Shown here one piece after another: positions 6,724-14,362 of a stretch of DNA of 64,000 nt. The stretch's first letter is position 1. Every line of letters starts with the position of its first letter. The DNA comes from Duganella aquatilis (GTDB lineage: Bacteria; Pseudomonadota; Gammaproteobacteria; Burkholderiales; Burkholderiaceae_D), in NCBI RefSeq assembly GCF_009674565.1, contig NZ_WKJL01000001.1, positions 620,001 through 684,000 of the forward strand. Reading direction: 5' to 3'. The notes under the pieces are model-generated. The model had not been told where the DNA came from and ran no database searches. It was given only the letters and a program-made list of their open reading frames with translations. Made by a program: the position numbers and the translations under genes.

Positions 6724-8436
6724 ATGCCGATCTTTCTGCATGGATTGAGGTTAAAGAACTATCGTGGGATTGGTGCTGTTGCGCAAGCAGCAGCGCCATT
6801 TAAAGCATGTAATTTTTTCATCGGGGCTAACAATACCGGCAAGTCTATATTTCTTAATTTCATCTCGACCCATTTCAACAAACTGGTCAGTACGAGCTCG
6901 GCATTGGCATTTTCTCCGTGGGAAGTGCATGTTGGCCGGAATGAAAGTGAGGTGGAAGTTGAAGTGGCCGTACTGATGGCCGATGTACGCGAATCTTGCG
7001 CTAAACGATTACCTAATATGTCATTGGTTTGGACGCAGCCGATCATCAATAAAATTCTTGATAATATTTCTGACGATAAGGTTATCTGGTTGAAATTTGG
7101 GCAATCGGGTGGTGGTCCCAGTTTTGCGAAATCTTCTGGTTTGGTCGACTTGATGTCAATAAATGACTGGGTTCGTATATGGCAAGCAATTTATCCTCAC
7201 AGATCGGGTGGAACTGTGAACGAACATTGGATCCCTCAAGTGTTGCTCTGGATAATGGGGTCGATTCCTTTAATTTTCCCGAACGCTTACCTTATTCCTG
7301 CAATGCGTAGAATTGGCGATAAGGGTGATAAATTCGAAGATTATAGCGGAAAGGGTTTAATTGAAAAACTTTCTGAACTTCAGAATCCCGGACCTGCAGA
7401 TAGGGCGCTTTATACGCGATTTAAAGATATCAATGGATTTTTGAAGGATGTAACCAGCGACGATAATGTGCAGATTGAAGTGCCATTCAACCGGCAGGAA
7501 ATTTTAGTTCATAAGGATGATCGTGTTTTGCCATTATCTTCCCTTGGGACAGGGATACATGAGGTGGTCATGATTGCGGCGTTTTGTACTCTCATCGAAG
7601 AAAGCATAGTCTGTGTGGAGGAGCCAGAGGTACATTTGCATCCGTTACTTCAAAAGAAGCTACTCAAATACCTTACAGAGCGCACCAGTAATCAATATTT
7701 TATCGCTACGCATTCGGCTAGCATAATTGATCAACCTGGATCAGCCGTCTTTCATGTAACCCATAAGCATATGGTAACAAACATTGAGCTAGCGTCGGAT
7801 CCATCTCAGCGATTTAAACTTTGTCATGACCTTGGCTACCGAGCATCTGATCTATTACAAACAAATTTTATTGTTTGGGTAGAGGGGCCAACCGATAGAA
7901 TTTACTTAAATCATTGGATATCTTCCATTGATAAGGAACTACAAGAAGGAATACATTATTCAATCATGTTTTATGGAGGGCGTTTGTTAAGTCATTTAAG
8001 CGCGGATGATAGTGAGGTTGGTGAGTTTATCGCTTTGCGTCGATTGAATCAAAACATCGCCATTGTCATTGATAGCGATAAAAAGAATTCGAATTCTAGG
8101 ATTAATGACGCTAAAAAAAGAGTAATTGCAGAGTTCGAGAAAACGGGACACATTGCTTGGGTTACGGCTGGTCGTGAAATTGAGAATTACATTTCCCCAG
8201 CTGTAATGGGTCGAGAACTTTTACGATTGTACCCTTCGTTCGAAAGAGTGCTTGGTGCGGACCGTTTTGACCACCGGCTGGATTTTATTGAAAATGTTGG
8301 GAATAAGGAAAAAGTGGTTACGGCAGATAAGATTAAGGTCGCTCGCGCTATATGCGGCGCACCTGCCGAACTCGACATTTTAGATTTGAGAAAGCGAGTT
8401 TCACTGCTCGTTTCTCGAATTCGCCAAGCTAACTAA
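6724..8436 (+). CDS. OLD-family ATP-dependent nuclease
   Basis: A 570-residue protein of the OLD (overcoming lysogenization defect) family: an SMC/ABC-like ATPase joined to a TOPRIM nuclease domain. Seen here: Walker A GANNTGKS at 34-41, a Walker B/signature region VEEPEVHLHP, the switch histidine in ATHSAS, then the TOPRIM glutamate in VEGPTDR and the acidic IDSDKK motif. Such proteins cut DNA and many act against phages. No UvrD-like helicase follows, so this is a class 1, stand-alone OLD protein and not Gabija. ATG 6724 is preferred; a TTG at 6718 directly after the integrase stop is the alternative. The gene is clearly AT-rich compared with the right-hand chromosome, suggesting horizontal origin. 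Downstream 8437-8502 is non-coding. Confidence 0.9.
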   Translation: MPIFLHGLRLKNYRGIGAVAQAAAPFKACNFFIGANNTGKSIFLNFISTHFNKLVSTSSALAFSPWEVHVGRNESEVEVEVAVLMADVRESCAKRLPNMSLVWTQPIINKILDNISDDKVIWLKFGQSGGGPSFAKSSGLVDLMSINDWVRIWQAIYPHRSGGTVNEHWIPQVLLWIMGSIPLIFPNAYLIPAMRRIGDKGDKFEDYSGKGLIEKLSELQNPGPADRALYTRFKDINGFLKDVTSDDNVQIEVPFNRQEILVHKDDRVLPLSSLGTGIHEVVMIAAFCTLIEESIVCVEEPEVHLHPLLQKKLLKYLTERTSNQYFIATHSASIIDQPGSAVFHVTHKHMVTNIELASDPSQRFKLCHDLGYRASDLLQTNFIVWVEGPTDRIYLNHWISSIDKELQEGIHYSIMFYGGRLLSHLSADDSEVGEFIALRRLNQNIAIVIDSDKKNSNSRINDAKKRVIAEFEKTGHIAWVTAGREIENYISPAVMGRELLRLYPSFERVLGADRFDHRLDFIENVGNKEKVVTADKIKVARAICGAPAELDILDLRKRVSLLVSRIRQAN

Positions 8437-8502
8437 AATCCAACCGGCTGCGCTATTTAAGGCGCGTGCTTCTAGGTCCAAGCGATTATCTGTCCGCGAA
8501 GG

Positions 8503-8811
8503 ATGGGCTTTGATGTCGAACATGATTTTGGTTTTCAGTTCTGGATCGGCCAGCATCAGCTTCGTGTCGATGGCACAATCGTCATGTGCGAGATTGATGT
8601 TGGAGGTTCGTATGAAGATGCTGCGACGTTTCTTCTGGAGGCCTTTCCGCTTGAGGCCTTGAACCACAGCGAAGCTTTTTGCGTGATGGTCCACAGCTCA
8701 TGGAAGCGGGACGATCAAATACGGCTGGCACGGTCCTATCTGAGCAAGATTCCGTTCGCCAGCGCGATGCCTTACGAGGCGTTTGCTTCGTTCATGTCCT
8801 TGCGGCTCTAG
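8503..8811 (+). CDS. unknown protein, 102 residues
   Basis: I do not recognise this protein. It is acidic, soluble, without signal peptide or membrane segment, and has a natural-looking mix of residues (GFDVEHDFGFQFWIG..., EAFPLEALNHSEAFCVMVHSSW). The reverse-strand alternative over the same bases is poorer in character. Its stop codon interlocks with that of the convergent gene in the tetranucleotide CTAG, a common arrangement of true convergent genes. GGAT overlaps the start, so the ribosome binding site is weak or absent; no other start is available because a stop lies at 8473. It could belong to the accessory island or to the chromosome. Confidence 0.5.
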   Translation: MGFDVEHDFGFQFWIGQHQLRVDGTIVMCEIDVGGSYEDAATFLLEAFPLEALNHSEAFCVMVHSSWKRDDQIRLARSYLSKIPFASAMPYEAFASFMSLRL

Positions 8812-9242
8812 CCAGCCATCAGCTCTTTCAAGTCAGCAGTCACGGCGTCTGCGACGCTTAAAGGCACTCCCCAGTAGTCGTAGATACCGCCGTCGGCATT
8901 ATTCTGGCCGCACACCACGAACACGCCGCTGCCGAAGCGGTGTTTGAAGCGGCTCGCCAGCCAGCCGACAAAGCCGCTGTTGTCCACACCTTGCGGGAAG
9001 TGGAAGCGGACCAGCATGAAGGCTTCATCCCCAGGCCCGGTCGGCACCAGCTGGCTCCACTTGTCGTTGTCGCGGACGAGCGCCAGGGCATCCTTGCTGG
9101 CCTGCTGCGGAAATGCCTCCAGCGGAAATTCCGTAAAGGTGTACGGCGCCGGGTAGATCTCCATCCGCGCCAGGCGGATGACTTTGTTCAGGCGCGCCTC
9201 GATCTGCTCGGGGCTTTCGATAGATACATCAACCATGTTCAA
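8808..9242 (-). CDS. conserved unknown protein (DUF6196-like)
   Basis: A 144-residue soluble protein beginning MNMVDVSIESPEQIEARLNKVI with FTEFPLEAF and a C-terminal GIYDYWGVPLSVADAVTADL. It reminds me of a small family of unknown function annotated DUF6196, but this is recollection only. No catalytic motif is evident. It follows the HTH-cupin regulator gene on the same strand with a 14-base gap, so the two are probably co-transcribed and its role may be linked to the regulator or the adjacent peptide operon. Confidence 0.7.
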   Translation of the reverse strand: MNMVDVSIESPEQIEARLNKVIRLARMEIYPAPYTFTEFPLEAFPQQASKDALALVRDNDKWSQLVPTGPGDEAFMLVRFHFPQGVDNSGFVGWLASRFKHRFGSGVFVVCGQNNADGGIYDYWGVPLSVADAVTADLKELMAG

Positions 9243-9256
9243 TCACCTTCAGTGAG

Positions 9257-9898
9257 CTAGACGTTCGCGTGCTGCGTGTGCAGCGTTTGCATTTCCTCTT
9301 CATCCGCGCTGGACATGACGGTCAGTACCGTCGCTTCTTCGCAGCCTTCGGTGGTCAGGTAGGCGTGGCCCATGCTGGAGTCGAAGTAGATCGACTGGCC
9401 TTCCGTCAGCACCACCGGGTCGTAGAACTCGGTGTTGATGACCACGCTGCCCTTGATGACGTAGGTGAACTCTTCGCCGGAGTGGTGCGACAGGTCGCCG
9501 AACTGCTTGGCGGTCTTGGCGCGGACCTTGGCGATCACCGGGATCATGCGCTTGCGGCGCAGCTCGGCGCACAGGTAGTAGTAATCGTAATTCTGCGTTT
9601 CGATGCGCACCGCATGTTGCAGGTCGCCCAGGCTGCGGCGCGCGGTGATTGCGGTCGTCTTGTCTTCTTCACTTTCTTCCGCGAACAGTTCGGACATGCG
9701 CATGCCCAGTTTCTGTCCGAGTTGGTACAACTTGTCGTAAGAAAGCGTCAAACGGTCGTGTTCGACTTTCGATAGCGTCGAGACCGGAATACCGCTGTGT
9801 TCACTCATTTCCTTCAGCGTCCAGCCCTTGCGGCTGCGCAAACTGCGCATCAATGCGCCCAGTGTCGGGATGTCTGATGACATTTTTTTAAATTCCAT
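9257..9898 (-). CDS. HTH-cupin transcriptional regulator
   Basis: A 213-residue XRE/cupin regulator. Residues about 10-70 form a lambda-repressor-type helix-turn-helix (LGALMRSLRSRKGWTLKEMSEHSGIPVSTLSKVEHDR), and about 120-205 a cupin barrel (HHSGEEFTYVIKGSV, EGQSIYFDSSMGHAY) that normally binds the effector. Relatives such as PuuR and SutR control amine, amino-acid or sulphur-compound catabolism. It is transcribed away from the eight-gene peptide operon, and the dyad lying immediately upstream of its own start overlaps the operon promoter, so it most likely represses both directions. A second in-frame Met (MSSDIP) five codons in could be the real start. Confidence 0.9.
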   Translation of the reverse strand: MEFKKMSSDIPTLGALMRSLRSRKGWTLKEMSEHSGIPVSTLSKVEHDRLTLSYDKLYQLGQKLGMRMSELFAEESEEDKTTAITARRSLGDLQHAVRIETQNYDYYYLCAELRRKRMIPVIAKVRAKTAKQFGDLSHHSGEEFTYVIKGSVVINTEFYDPVVLTEGQSIYFDSSMGHAYLTTEGCEEATVLTVMSSADEEEMQTLHTQHANV

Positions 9899-9901
9899 GC
9901 G

Positions 9902-9930
9902 TTGACAAATTCTCCAAACAGGATGATATT
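9902..9930 (+). promoter_or_regulatory. sigma-70 promoter of the peptide operon
   Basis: A perfect -35 TTGACA (9902-9907), a 17-base spacer and a -10-like GATATT (9925-9930). It points at the serine hydrolase gene starting 92 bases further on and lies entirely within the reach of the nested dyad operator. Confidence 0.65.
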
Positions 9931-9948
9931 GTCCTGATTAGAGAATTT
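9907..9948. promoter_or_regulatory. nested dyad operator
   Basis: Outer arms AAATTCTC (9907-9914) and GAGAATTT (9941-9948) and inner arms CAGGA (9919-9923) and TCCTG (9932-9936) share exactly the same axis at 9927.5. The element covers the spacer and -10 of the plus-strand promoter and ends 9 bases from the regulator's start codon. It is the natural binding site for two dimers of the HTH-cupin regulator. Confidence 0.65.
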
Positions 9949-10022
9949 TAATTCATTTAGGCCAAGTCATTTTATACAGACGTTGCAGCAATAGCAAATC
10001 CACACATTGGGAGAGATGGTCC

Positions 10023-12071
10023 ATGGAATTTCGCAAGTTGATACTGCTGGGTGCACTGTGCCTGGCCGGTAGTCCCGCGTTGTTTGCCCAACCGGCTGGG
10101 CAGCCGGTTTCCAACAATTCCTCGCTGTTGCCGCTGGCGCCGACACCGAAACCGGCCGCAGCGTTGCCCGCTTCGCTGACACCGCAGCCGGGCGGCGTGC
10201 GCACGCTGGATAAACAGGATCTCGACGCCTGGCTCGACGGCTACATGCCTTATGCGCTGAACACCGGCGGCATTCCCGGCGCCGTGGTGGTGGTGGTCAA
10301 GGATGGCAAGATCCTGACCGCGCGCGGCTTCGGCTACGCCAATGCGGAGAAGCGCCTGCCGGTCGATCCGGACCGCACGCTGTTCCGTCCCGGCTCGGTC
10401 TCCAAGCTGGTGACCTGGACCGCTGTGATGCAGCTGGTGGAGCAGGGCAAGCTGGACCTCGACACCGACGTCAACCGCTATCTGGATTTCAAGATCCCGC
10501 CACTCGACGGTCAGCCGATCACGCTGCGCCAGATGATGACCCACACCGCCGGCTTTGAAGAGGCGGCCAAGGACATCATCAACTACGCGCCGGCCAAGGC
10601 GCCGCAGCTGGATGTGCTGATGAAAGCCTGGGTGCCGGAGCGCATCTTCCGGGCAGGCACCACGCCGGCCTATTCGAATTACGCCACCTCGCTGGCCGGC
10701 TACGTGGTCCAGCGCATTTCCGGCGAGCCGTTCGATGATTACGTGGAGCGCCATGTGTTCCAGCCGCTCGGCATGGCGCACGCCAGTTTCCGCCAGCCGC
10801 TGCAGCCGGCGCTGGCGCCGCTGATGTCGGTGGGCTACGGCAAGCCGGGCGAGCCGCCGCGCGCGTTTGAAGTGGTGGGCCCGGCGCCGGCCGGCGCGCT
10901 GTCCGCCAGCGGCACCGACATGGGACGTTTCATGATCGCCCACTTGCAGCAGGGCGAGCTGGACCAGCAGCGCATCCTGTCGGCCGCCACCGCAGCCACC
11001 ATGCACAACAGCCCGCTGGACAAGGTCAATCCGCTGTCGCTGGTCGGTCCGCTGAACCGCATGGAGCTGGGCTTCTTTGAAACCAATATCAACGGCCGCG
11101 AAGTGATTGCCCACCTGGGCGACCTGGAAGCCTTCCACACCTCGCTGCATCTGTTCATGAAGGATGGCGTCGGCTTTTACGCATCCTTCAACAGCACCGG
11201 CAAGGATGGCGCCGCCGGCACCTTGCGTACCGCGCTGTTCCACGATTTCGCCGACCGCTACTTTGCCGATGCCAGCCCGGCCGATGGCAAGGTGGATGAC
11301 AAAACCGCCGCCGAGCACGCCCGCCTGATGACCGGCACCTGGCAAAGCAGCCGCCGCTCGGAATCGAATTTCTTTTCCGTGGTGGGCATGTTGAGCCAGA
11401 TGAAAGTGGGCCTCGATGAACACGGCGGCCTGCTGGTGCCGGGCCTGGTCGGCCGCGACGGCCAGCCGCGCAAGTGGGTGGAAATCGCGCCGTTCGTCTG
11501 GCGCGACAGCGATGGCCACGACCGCCTGGCGGCCACCGTCAAGGATGGCCAGGTGGTGCGCTGGAGCATGGACTTCATGTCGCCGTTCATGGTGTTCGAC
11601 CGCGTGCCGGCAGGGAAGTCCAGCGCCTGGCTGAATCCGACGCTGGGCGCCGCCGTGGCGGTGTTGTTGCTGACGCTGCTGGCCTGGCCGGCAAGCTGGC
11701 TGAGCCGTCGCACGCATGGCGCGGCCAAACCTGCTGCAACGCCGGCACGCCGCGCCGTTGTCGCCACCCGCATCGCAAGCGGCCTGATTCTGGCGCTGCT
11801 GCTGGGCTGGGTCGGGCTGTTCAGCGCCATGTTCTCCAGCCTGAAATATGCGAGCGCGGTGTCCGATCCTTATCTGTGGATATTGCAGGTGCTGGGCGTG
11901 CTGATCCTGGTGGGTGGCATGCTGGCCGGCGCACGCAATCTGCAACTGACCATGATCGATGGTCGCGGCTGGATGCGCAAGCTGTGGAGCCTGCTGGTGT
12001 TCGCCTCAACCGTGCTGATCTTCTACACGGCGCTGCGTTTCGGCCTGATCGCCATGACGGTGAATTACTGA
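10023..12071 (+). CDS. serine hydrolase (beta-lactamase family) with membrane tail
   Basis: A 682-residue exported enzyme of the class C beta-lactamase / D-aminopeptidase fold. A signal peptide (residues 1-22, ending SPALFAQ) and a Pro/Ala-rich linker precede the catalytic domain (about 65-400) with S125-V-S-K128 and Y217-S-N219; HLG at about 360 fits the third motif. The C-terminal 150 residues contain about three hydrophobic helices, so the enzyme is probably anchored in the inner membrane facing the periplasm. Relatives cleave D-amino-acid peptides, esters or lactams. It is the first gene of the operon, with GGGAGAG upstream of ATG 10023, and its stop overlaps the next start (TGATG). Exact substrate unknown. 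Confidence 0.85.
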   Translation: MEFRKLILLGALCLAGSPALFAQPAGQPVSNNSSLLPLAPTPKPAAALPASLTPQPGGVRTLDKQDLDAWLDGYMPYALNTGGIPGAVVVVVKDGKILTARGFGYANAEKRLPVDPDRTLFRPGSVSKLVTWTAVMQLVEQGKLDLDTDVNRYLDFKIPPLDGQPITLRQMMTHTAGFEEAAKDIINYAPAKAPQLDVLMKAWVPERIFRAGTTPAYSNYATSLAGYVVQRISGEPFDDYVERHVFQPLGMAHASFRQPLQPALAPLMSVGYGKPGEPPRAFEVVGPAPAGALSASGTDMGRFMIAHLQQGELDQQRILSAATAATMHNSPLDKVNPLSLVGPLNRMELGFFETNINGREVIAHLGDLEAFHTSLHLFMKDGVGFYASFNSTGKDGAAGTLRTALFHDFADRYFADASPADGKVDDKTAAEHARLMTGTWQSSRRSESNFFSVVGMLSQMKVGLDEHGGLLVPGLVGRDGQPRKWVEIAPFVWRDSDGHDRLAATVKDGQVVRWSMDFMSPFMVFDRVPAGKSSAWLNPTLGAAVAVLLLTLLAWPASWLSRRTHGAAKPAATPARRAVVATRIASGLILALLLGWVGLFSAMFSSLKYASAVSDPYLWILQVLGVLILVGGMLAGARNLQLTMIDGRGWMRKLWSLLVFASTVLIFYTALRFGLIAMTVNY

Positions 12072-13081
12072 TGGCCCGTCTGACGATGGCGGTAGCGGCC
12101 GAACAGCTACAACTGGCGCAGCCGTTCCGCATTTCCGGCTACCTGTTTGAGCGCTTCAATGCGGTGGTGGTCACGCTGCGCGACGGCGCACAGCAGGGCC
12201 GCGGCGAAGGCGACGGCGTCTATTACCTGAAGGACGACGCCGCCAACATGCTGGCCGAACTGGCCCGCTTCCGCGAGCTGATCGAGTCCGGCCCCAGCCG
12301 CGATGCGCTGCGTGCGCAGATGCCGCCGGGTGGCGCCCGCAACGCGGCCGATTGCGCGTTGTGGGAACTGGAAGCGGCACGTGCCGGCACGCCAGTGTGG
12401 CGCCTGGCCGGGCAGCCGGCGCCGCGCGCGCTGCGCACCACCTTCACGCTGGGCGCCAACGATCCGGAGCTGATGGCGGCCGAGGCGCAGCGCTGGGCGC
12501 AGGCACGTGCAATCAAGATCAAGCTGACCGGCGAAACCGATCTGGACCTGGCGCGCGTGGCGGCGATCCGTGCGGCGCGGCCTGATGTATGGCTGGGTGT
12601 GGACGGCAACCAGGGTTTCTCCATCGACCAGATGGACCGGCTGGTCGGCGGTCTGGTGGCGCAGCAGGTGTCGCTGCTGGAGCAGCCGCTGCCGCGTGGC
12701 GGCGATGCGGCGCTGGCCGATTTCCGTTCGCCGATTCCGCTGGCCGCCGATGAAAGCATTCTGACGCTGGATGAGCTACCGCAGGCGGTGGGGCGCTACC
12801 ACGTGGTCAACATCAAGCTCGACAAATGCGGCGGCCTGACCGAAGGCTTGCTGATCGCGGCCGAGGCGCGGCGGCTGGGGCTGGGCGTCATGGTCGGCAA
12901 CATGGGCGGTTCCAGCCTGGCGATGGCGCCCAGCTTCGTGCTCGGCCAATGCTGCGACATCGTCGACCTCGACGGCCCGACCTTCCTCACCAACGACCGC
13001 AAGCCTGGCGTCGCCTACACCGACGGCAACGTCTGGTCCGGCCCGGAAGTGTGGGGCAGTGGCGCCCGGGAGTCTGCATGA
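12071..13081 (+). CDS. dgcA: dipeptide epimerase / N-acetyl-D-Glu racemase (DgcA-like)
   Basis: A 336-residue member of the enolase superfamily, muconate-lactonizing group. The barrel motifs are visible in order: KIK in AIKIKLTGE, the metal ligands in VDGNQG, EQPL and AADES, then NIKLDK, and the VDLDGP motif near 310 that in L-Ala-D/L-Glu epimerases holds the substrate amino group. Two activities fit: epimerising dipeptides such as Ala-Glu, or racemising N-acetyl-D-glutamate as DgcA does together with DgcN. The presence of a dgcN-like gene four kilobases downstream in the same operon favours a D-amino-acid role. The start at 12071 is fixed by the overlap with the previous stop; cytoplasmic. 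Confidence 0.85.
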   Translation: MARLTMAVAAEQLQLAQPFRISGYLFERFNAVVVTLRDGAQQGRGEGDGVYYLKDDAANMLAELARFRELIESGPSRDALRAQMPPGGARNAADCALWELEAARAGTPVWRLAGQPAPRALRTTFTLGANDPELMAAEAQRWAQARAIKIKLTGETDLDLARVAAIRAARPDVWLGVDGNQGFSIDQMDRLVGGLVAQQVSLLEQPLPRGGDAALADFRSPIPLAADESILTLDELPQAVGRYHVVNIKLDKCGGLTEGLLIAAEARRLGLGVMVGNMGGSSLAMAPSFVLGQCCDIVDLDGPTFLTNDRKPGVAYTDGNVWSGPEVWGSGARESA

Positions 13082-14325
13082 GCCAGACTGCGCCCACCTG
13101 GTTCGGTCATCCGCGCGGCTTGACCGTGCTGTTCCTGACCAATATGTGGGAACAGTTTTCCTACTACGGCATGCGCGCGCTGCTGGTCTATTTCATGACC
13201 CGGCAACTGATGCTGGGCCAGGCGCAGGCGTCGCTGATCTACGGCGCTTACACGGCCTGCGCCTACTTCACGCCCATCATCGGCGGCGCCATGGTGGACC
13301 GCTTCCTGGGCAAGCGGCGCGCCATCATCATTGGCGCGTCGGTCATGGCGGCCGGCCATTTCATGATGACGTTCGAGCCGCTGTTCTATGTGGCGCTGGC
13401 CACCATCGCGCTGGGCAACGGCCTGTTCCTGCCAACGCTGCCGACGCAGGTGGGCGACCTGTACCGCCGCGATGATCCGCGTCGTGGCTGGGCCTACAAC
13501 GTCTACTACGTCGGCATCAACATCGGCGGCTTTCTGGCGCCGATTGCCTGCGGCACGGTGGGCGAGCTGTACGGCTGGCACTACGGTTTCGCGCTGGCCG
13601 GTATCGGCATGCTGGCCGGTTTGCTGATCTATCTGGCGGGCGGCAAGCATCTGCCGCCGGAACGCAAGGAGGAGCAGGTCGCGCAGCCTGGCGTGGCCGC
13701 TGCGTTCGACCGTCGCACGGTGCTGATGCTGCTTGGCGTCGGCGTCGCCGTCACGGTGTTCCGTTCTGCCTACGAACAGGTGGGCAATACGGTGGCGCTG
13801 TGGTCCGACAGCGGCGTTGACCGCCACGCCGGCAGCCTGGTGATTCCGATGACGTGGTTCCAGTCGCTCAATCCGCTGTTCGTCATGTTGATGACGCCGC
13901 CGCTGTTGGCGTACTGGCGGCGTCGCGCCGATGCCGGTGTGAGCCAGGCGCCGGCCTTGCGCATGGCGCTCGGCGCGCTGATTTTGTCGGGCGCGTATCT
14001 GCTGCTGGCCGGCCTGGTGTGGCTGGGCGATGGCGCACCGACCGCGTGGCCTTGGCTGGTGCTGTTCTTTGCGGCCTTCACGGCGGGAGAGCTGTTCATC
14101 CTGCCGACCGGCCTGGGACTGTTTGCGCGATTGGCGCCGGCGGGGCGTTCCACCACCACGGTCGGCGCCTGGTTCCTGATTATTTTCAGCGGCAGCTTGA
14201 GCGCTGGCGCAGTCGGCAGCCTGTGGAGCCGCTTCGACCATGGCGTTTTCTTCGCACTGCTGGCGGCGCTGGCCGCGCTGTCGGCACTGATGTTACGGCT
14301 TTTAAACACAGCAATGAATAAATAG
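13078..14325 (+). CDS. POT/PTR2-family peptide transporter
   Basis: A 415-residue, about 12-helix proton-coupled oligopeptide transporter. Helix 1 has NMWEQFSYYGMRALL and the PTR2 signature appears as YYVGINIGGF at about 142-151. In canonical members the first motif reads ExxERFxYY; here the first Glu is Asn and the Arg is Gln, so proton coupling or substrate choice may differ. The gene begins in an ATGA overlap with the epimerase stop. In context it would import di- or tripeptides released in the periplasm by the two serine hydrolases and hand them to the epimerase in the cytoplasm. Confidence 0.88.
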   Translation: MSQTAPTWFGHPRGLTVLFLTNMWEQFSYYGMRALLVYFMTRQLMLGQAQASLIYGAYTACAYFTPIIGGAMVDRFLGKRRAIIIGASVMAAGHFMMTFEPLFYVALATIALGNGLFLPTLPTQVGDLYRRDDPRRGWAYNVYYVGINIGGFLAPIACGTVGELYGWHYGFALAGIGMLAGLLIYLAGGKHLPPERKEEQVAQPGVAAAFDRRTVLMLLGVGVAVTVFRSAYEQVGNTVALWSDSGVDRHAGSLVIPMTWFQSLNPLFVMLMTPPLLAYWRRRADAGVSQAPALRMALGALILSGAYLLLAGLVWLGDGAPTAWPWLVLFFAAFTAGELFILPTGLGLFARLAPAGRSTTTVGAWFLIIFSGSLSAGAVGSLWSRFDHGVFFALLAALAALSALMLRLLNTAMNK

Positions 14326-14362
14326 AGCAATTCCATCCATCTAAAGCTATCGGGAGAGAGCA

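Noticed and set aside
6724..8436. Gabija system (GajA)
   Set aside because: The protein has the OLD layout, but no UvrD-like GajB helicase gene follows; a 102-residue unknown gene and a chromosomal regulator locus come next.
1..8450. tRNA-borne attachment site for the island
   Set aside because: I found no tRNA cloverleaf near either end and no long direct repeats bracketing the integrase region inside the window; the left boundary may lie outside.
9972..11945. 657-codon reverse-strand open frame opposite the first serine hydrolase
   Set aside because: It is the His/Arg/Gln-rich mirror of a well-supported gene with signal peptide and active-site motifs. The same applies to the long reverse frames at 14390-16588, 17681-19279, 39769-42030 and 48466-51351.
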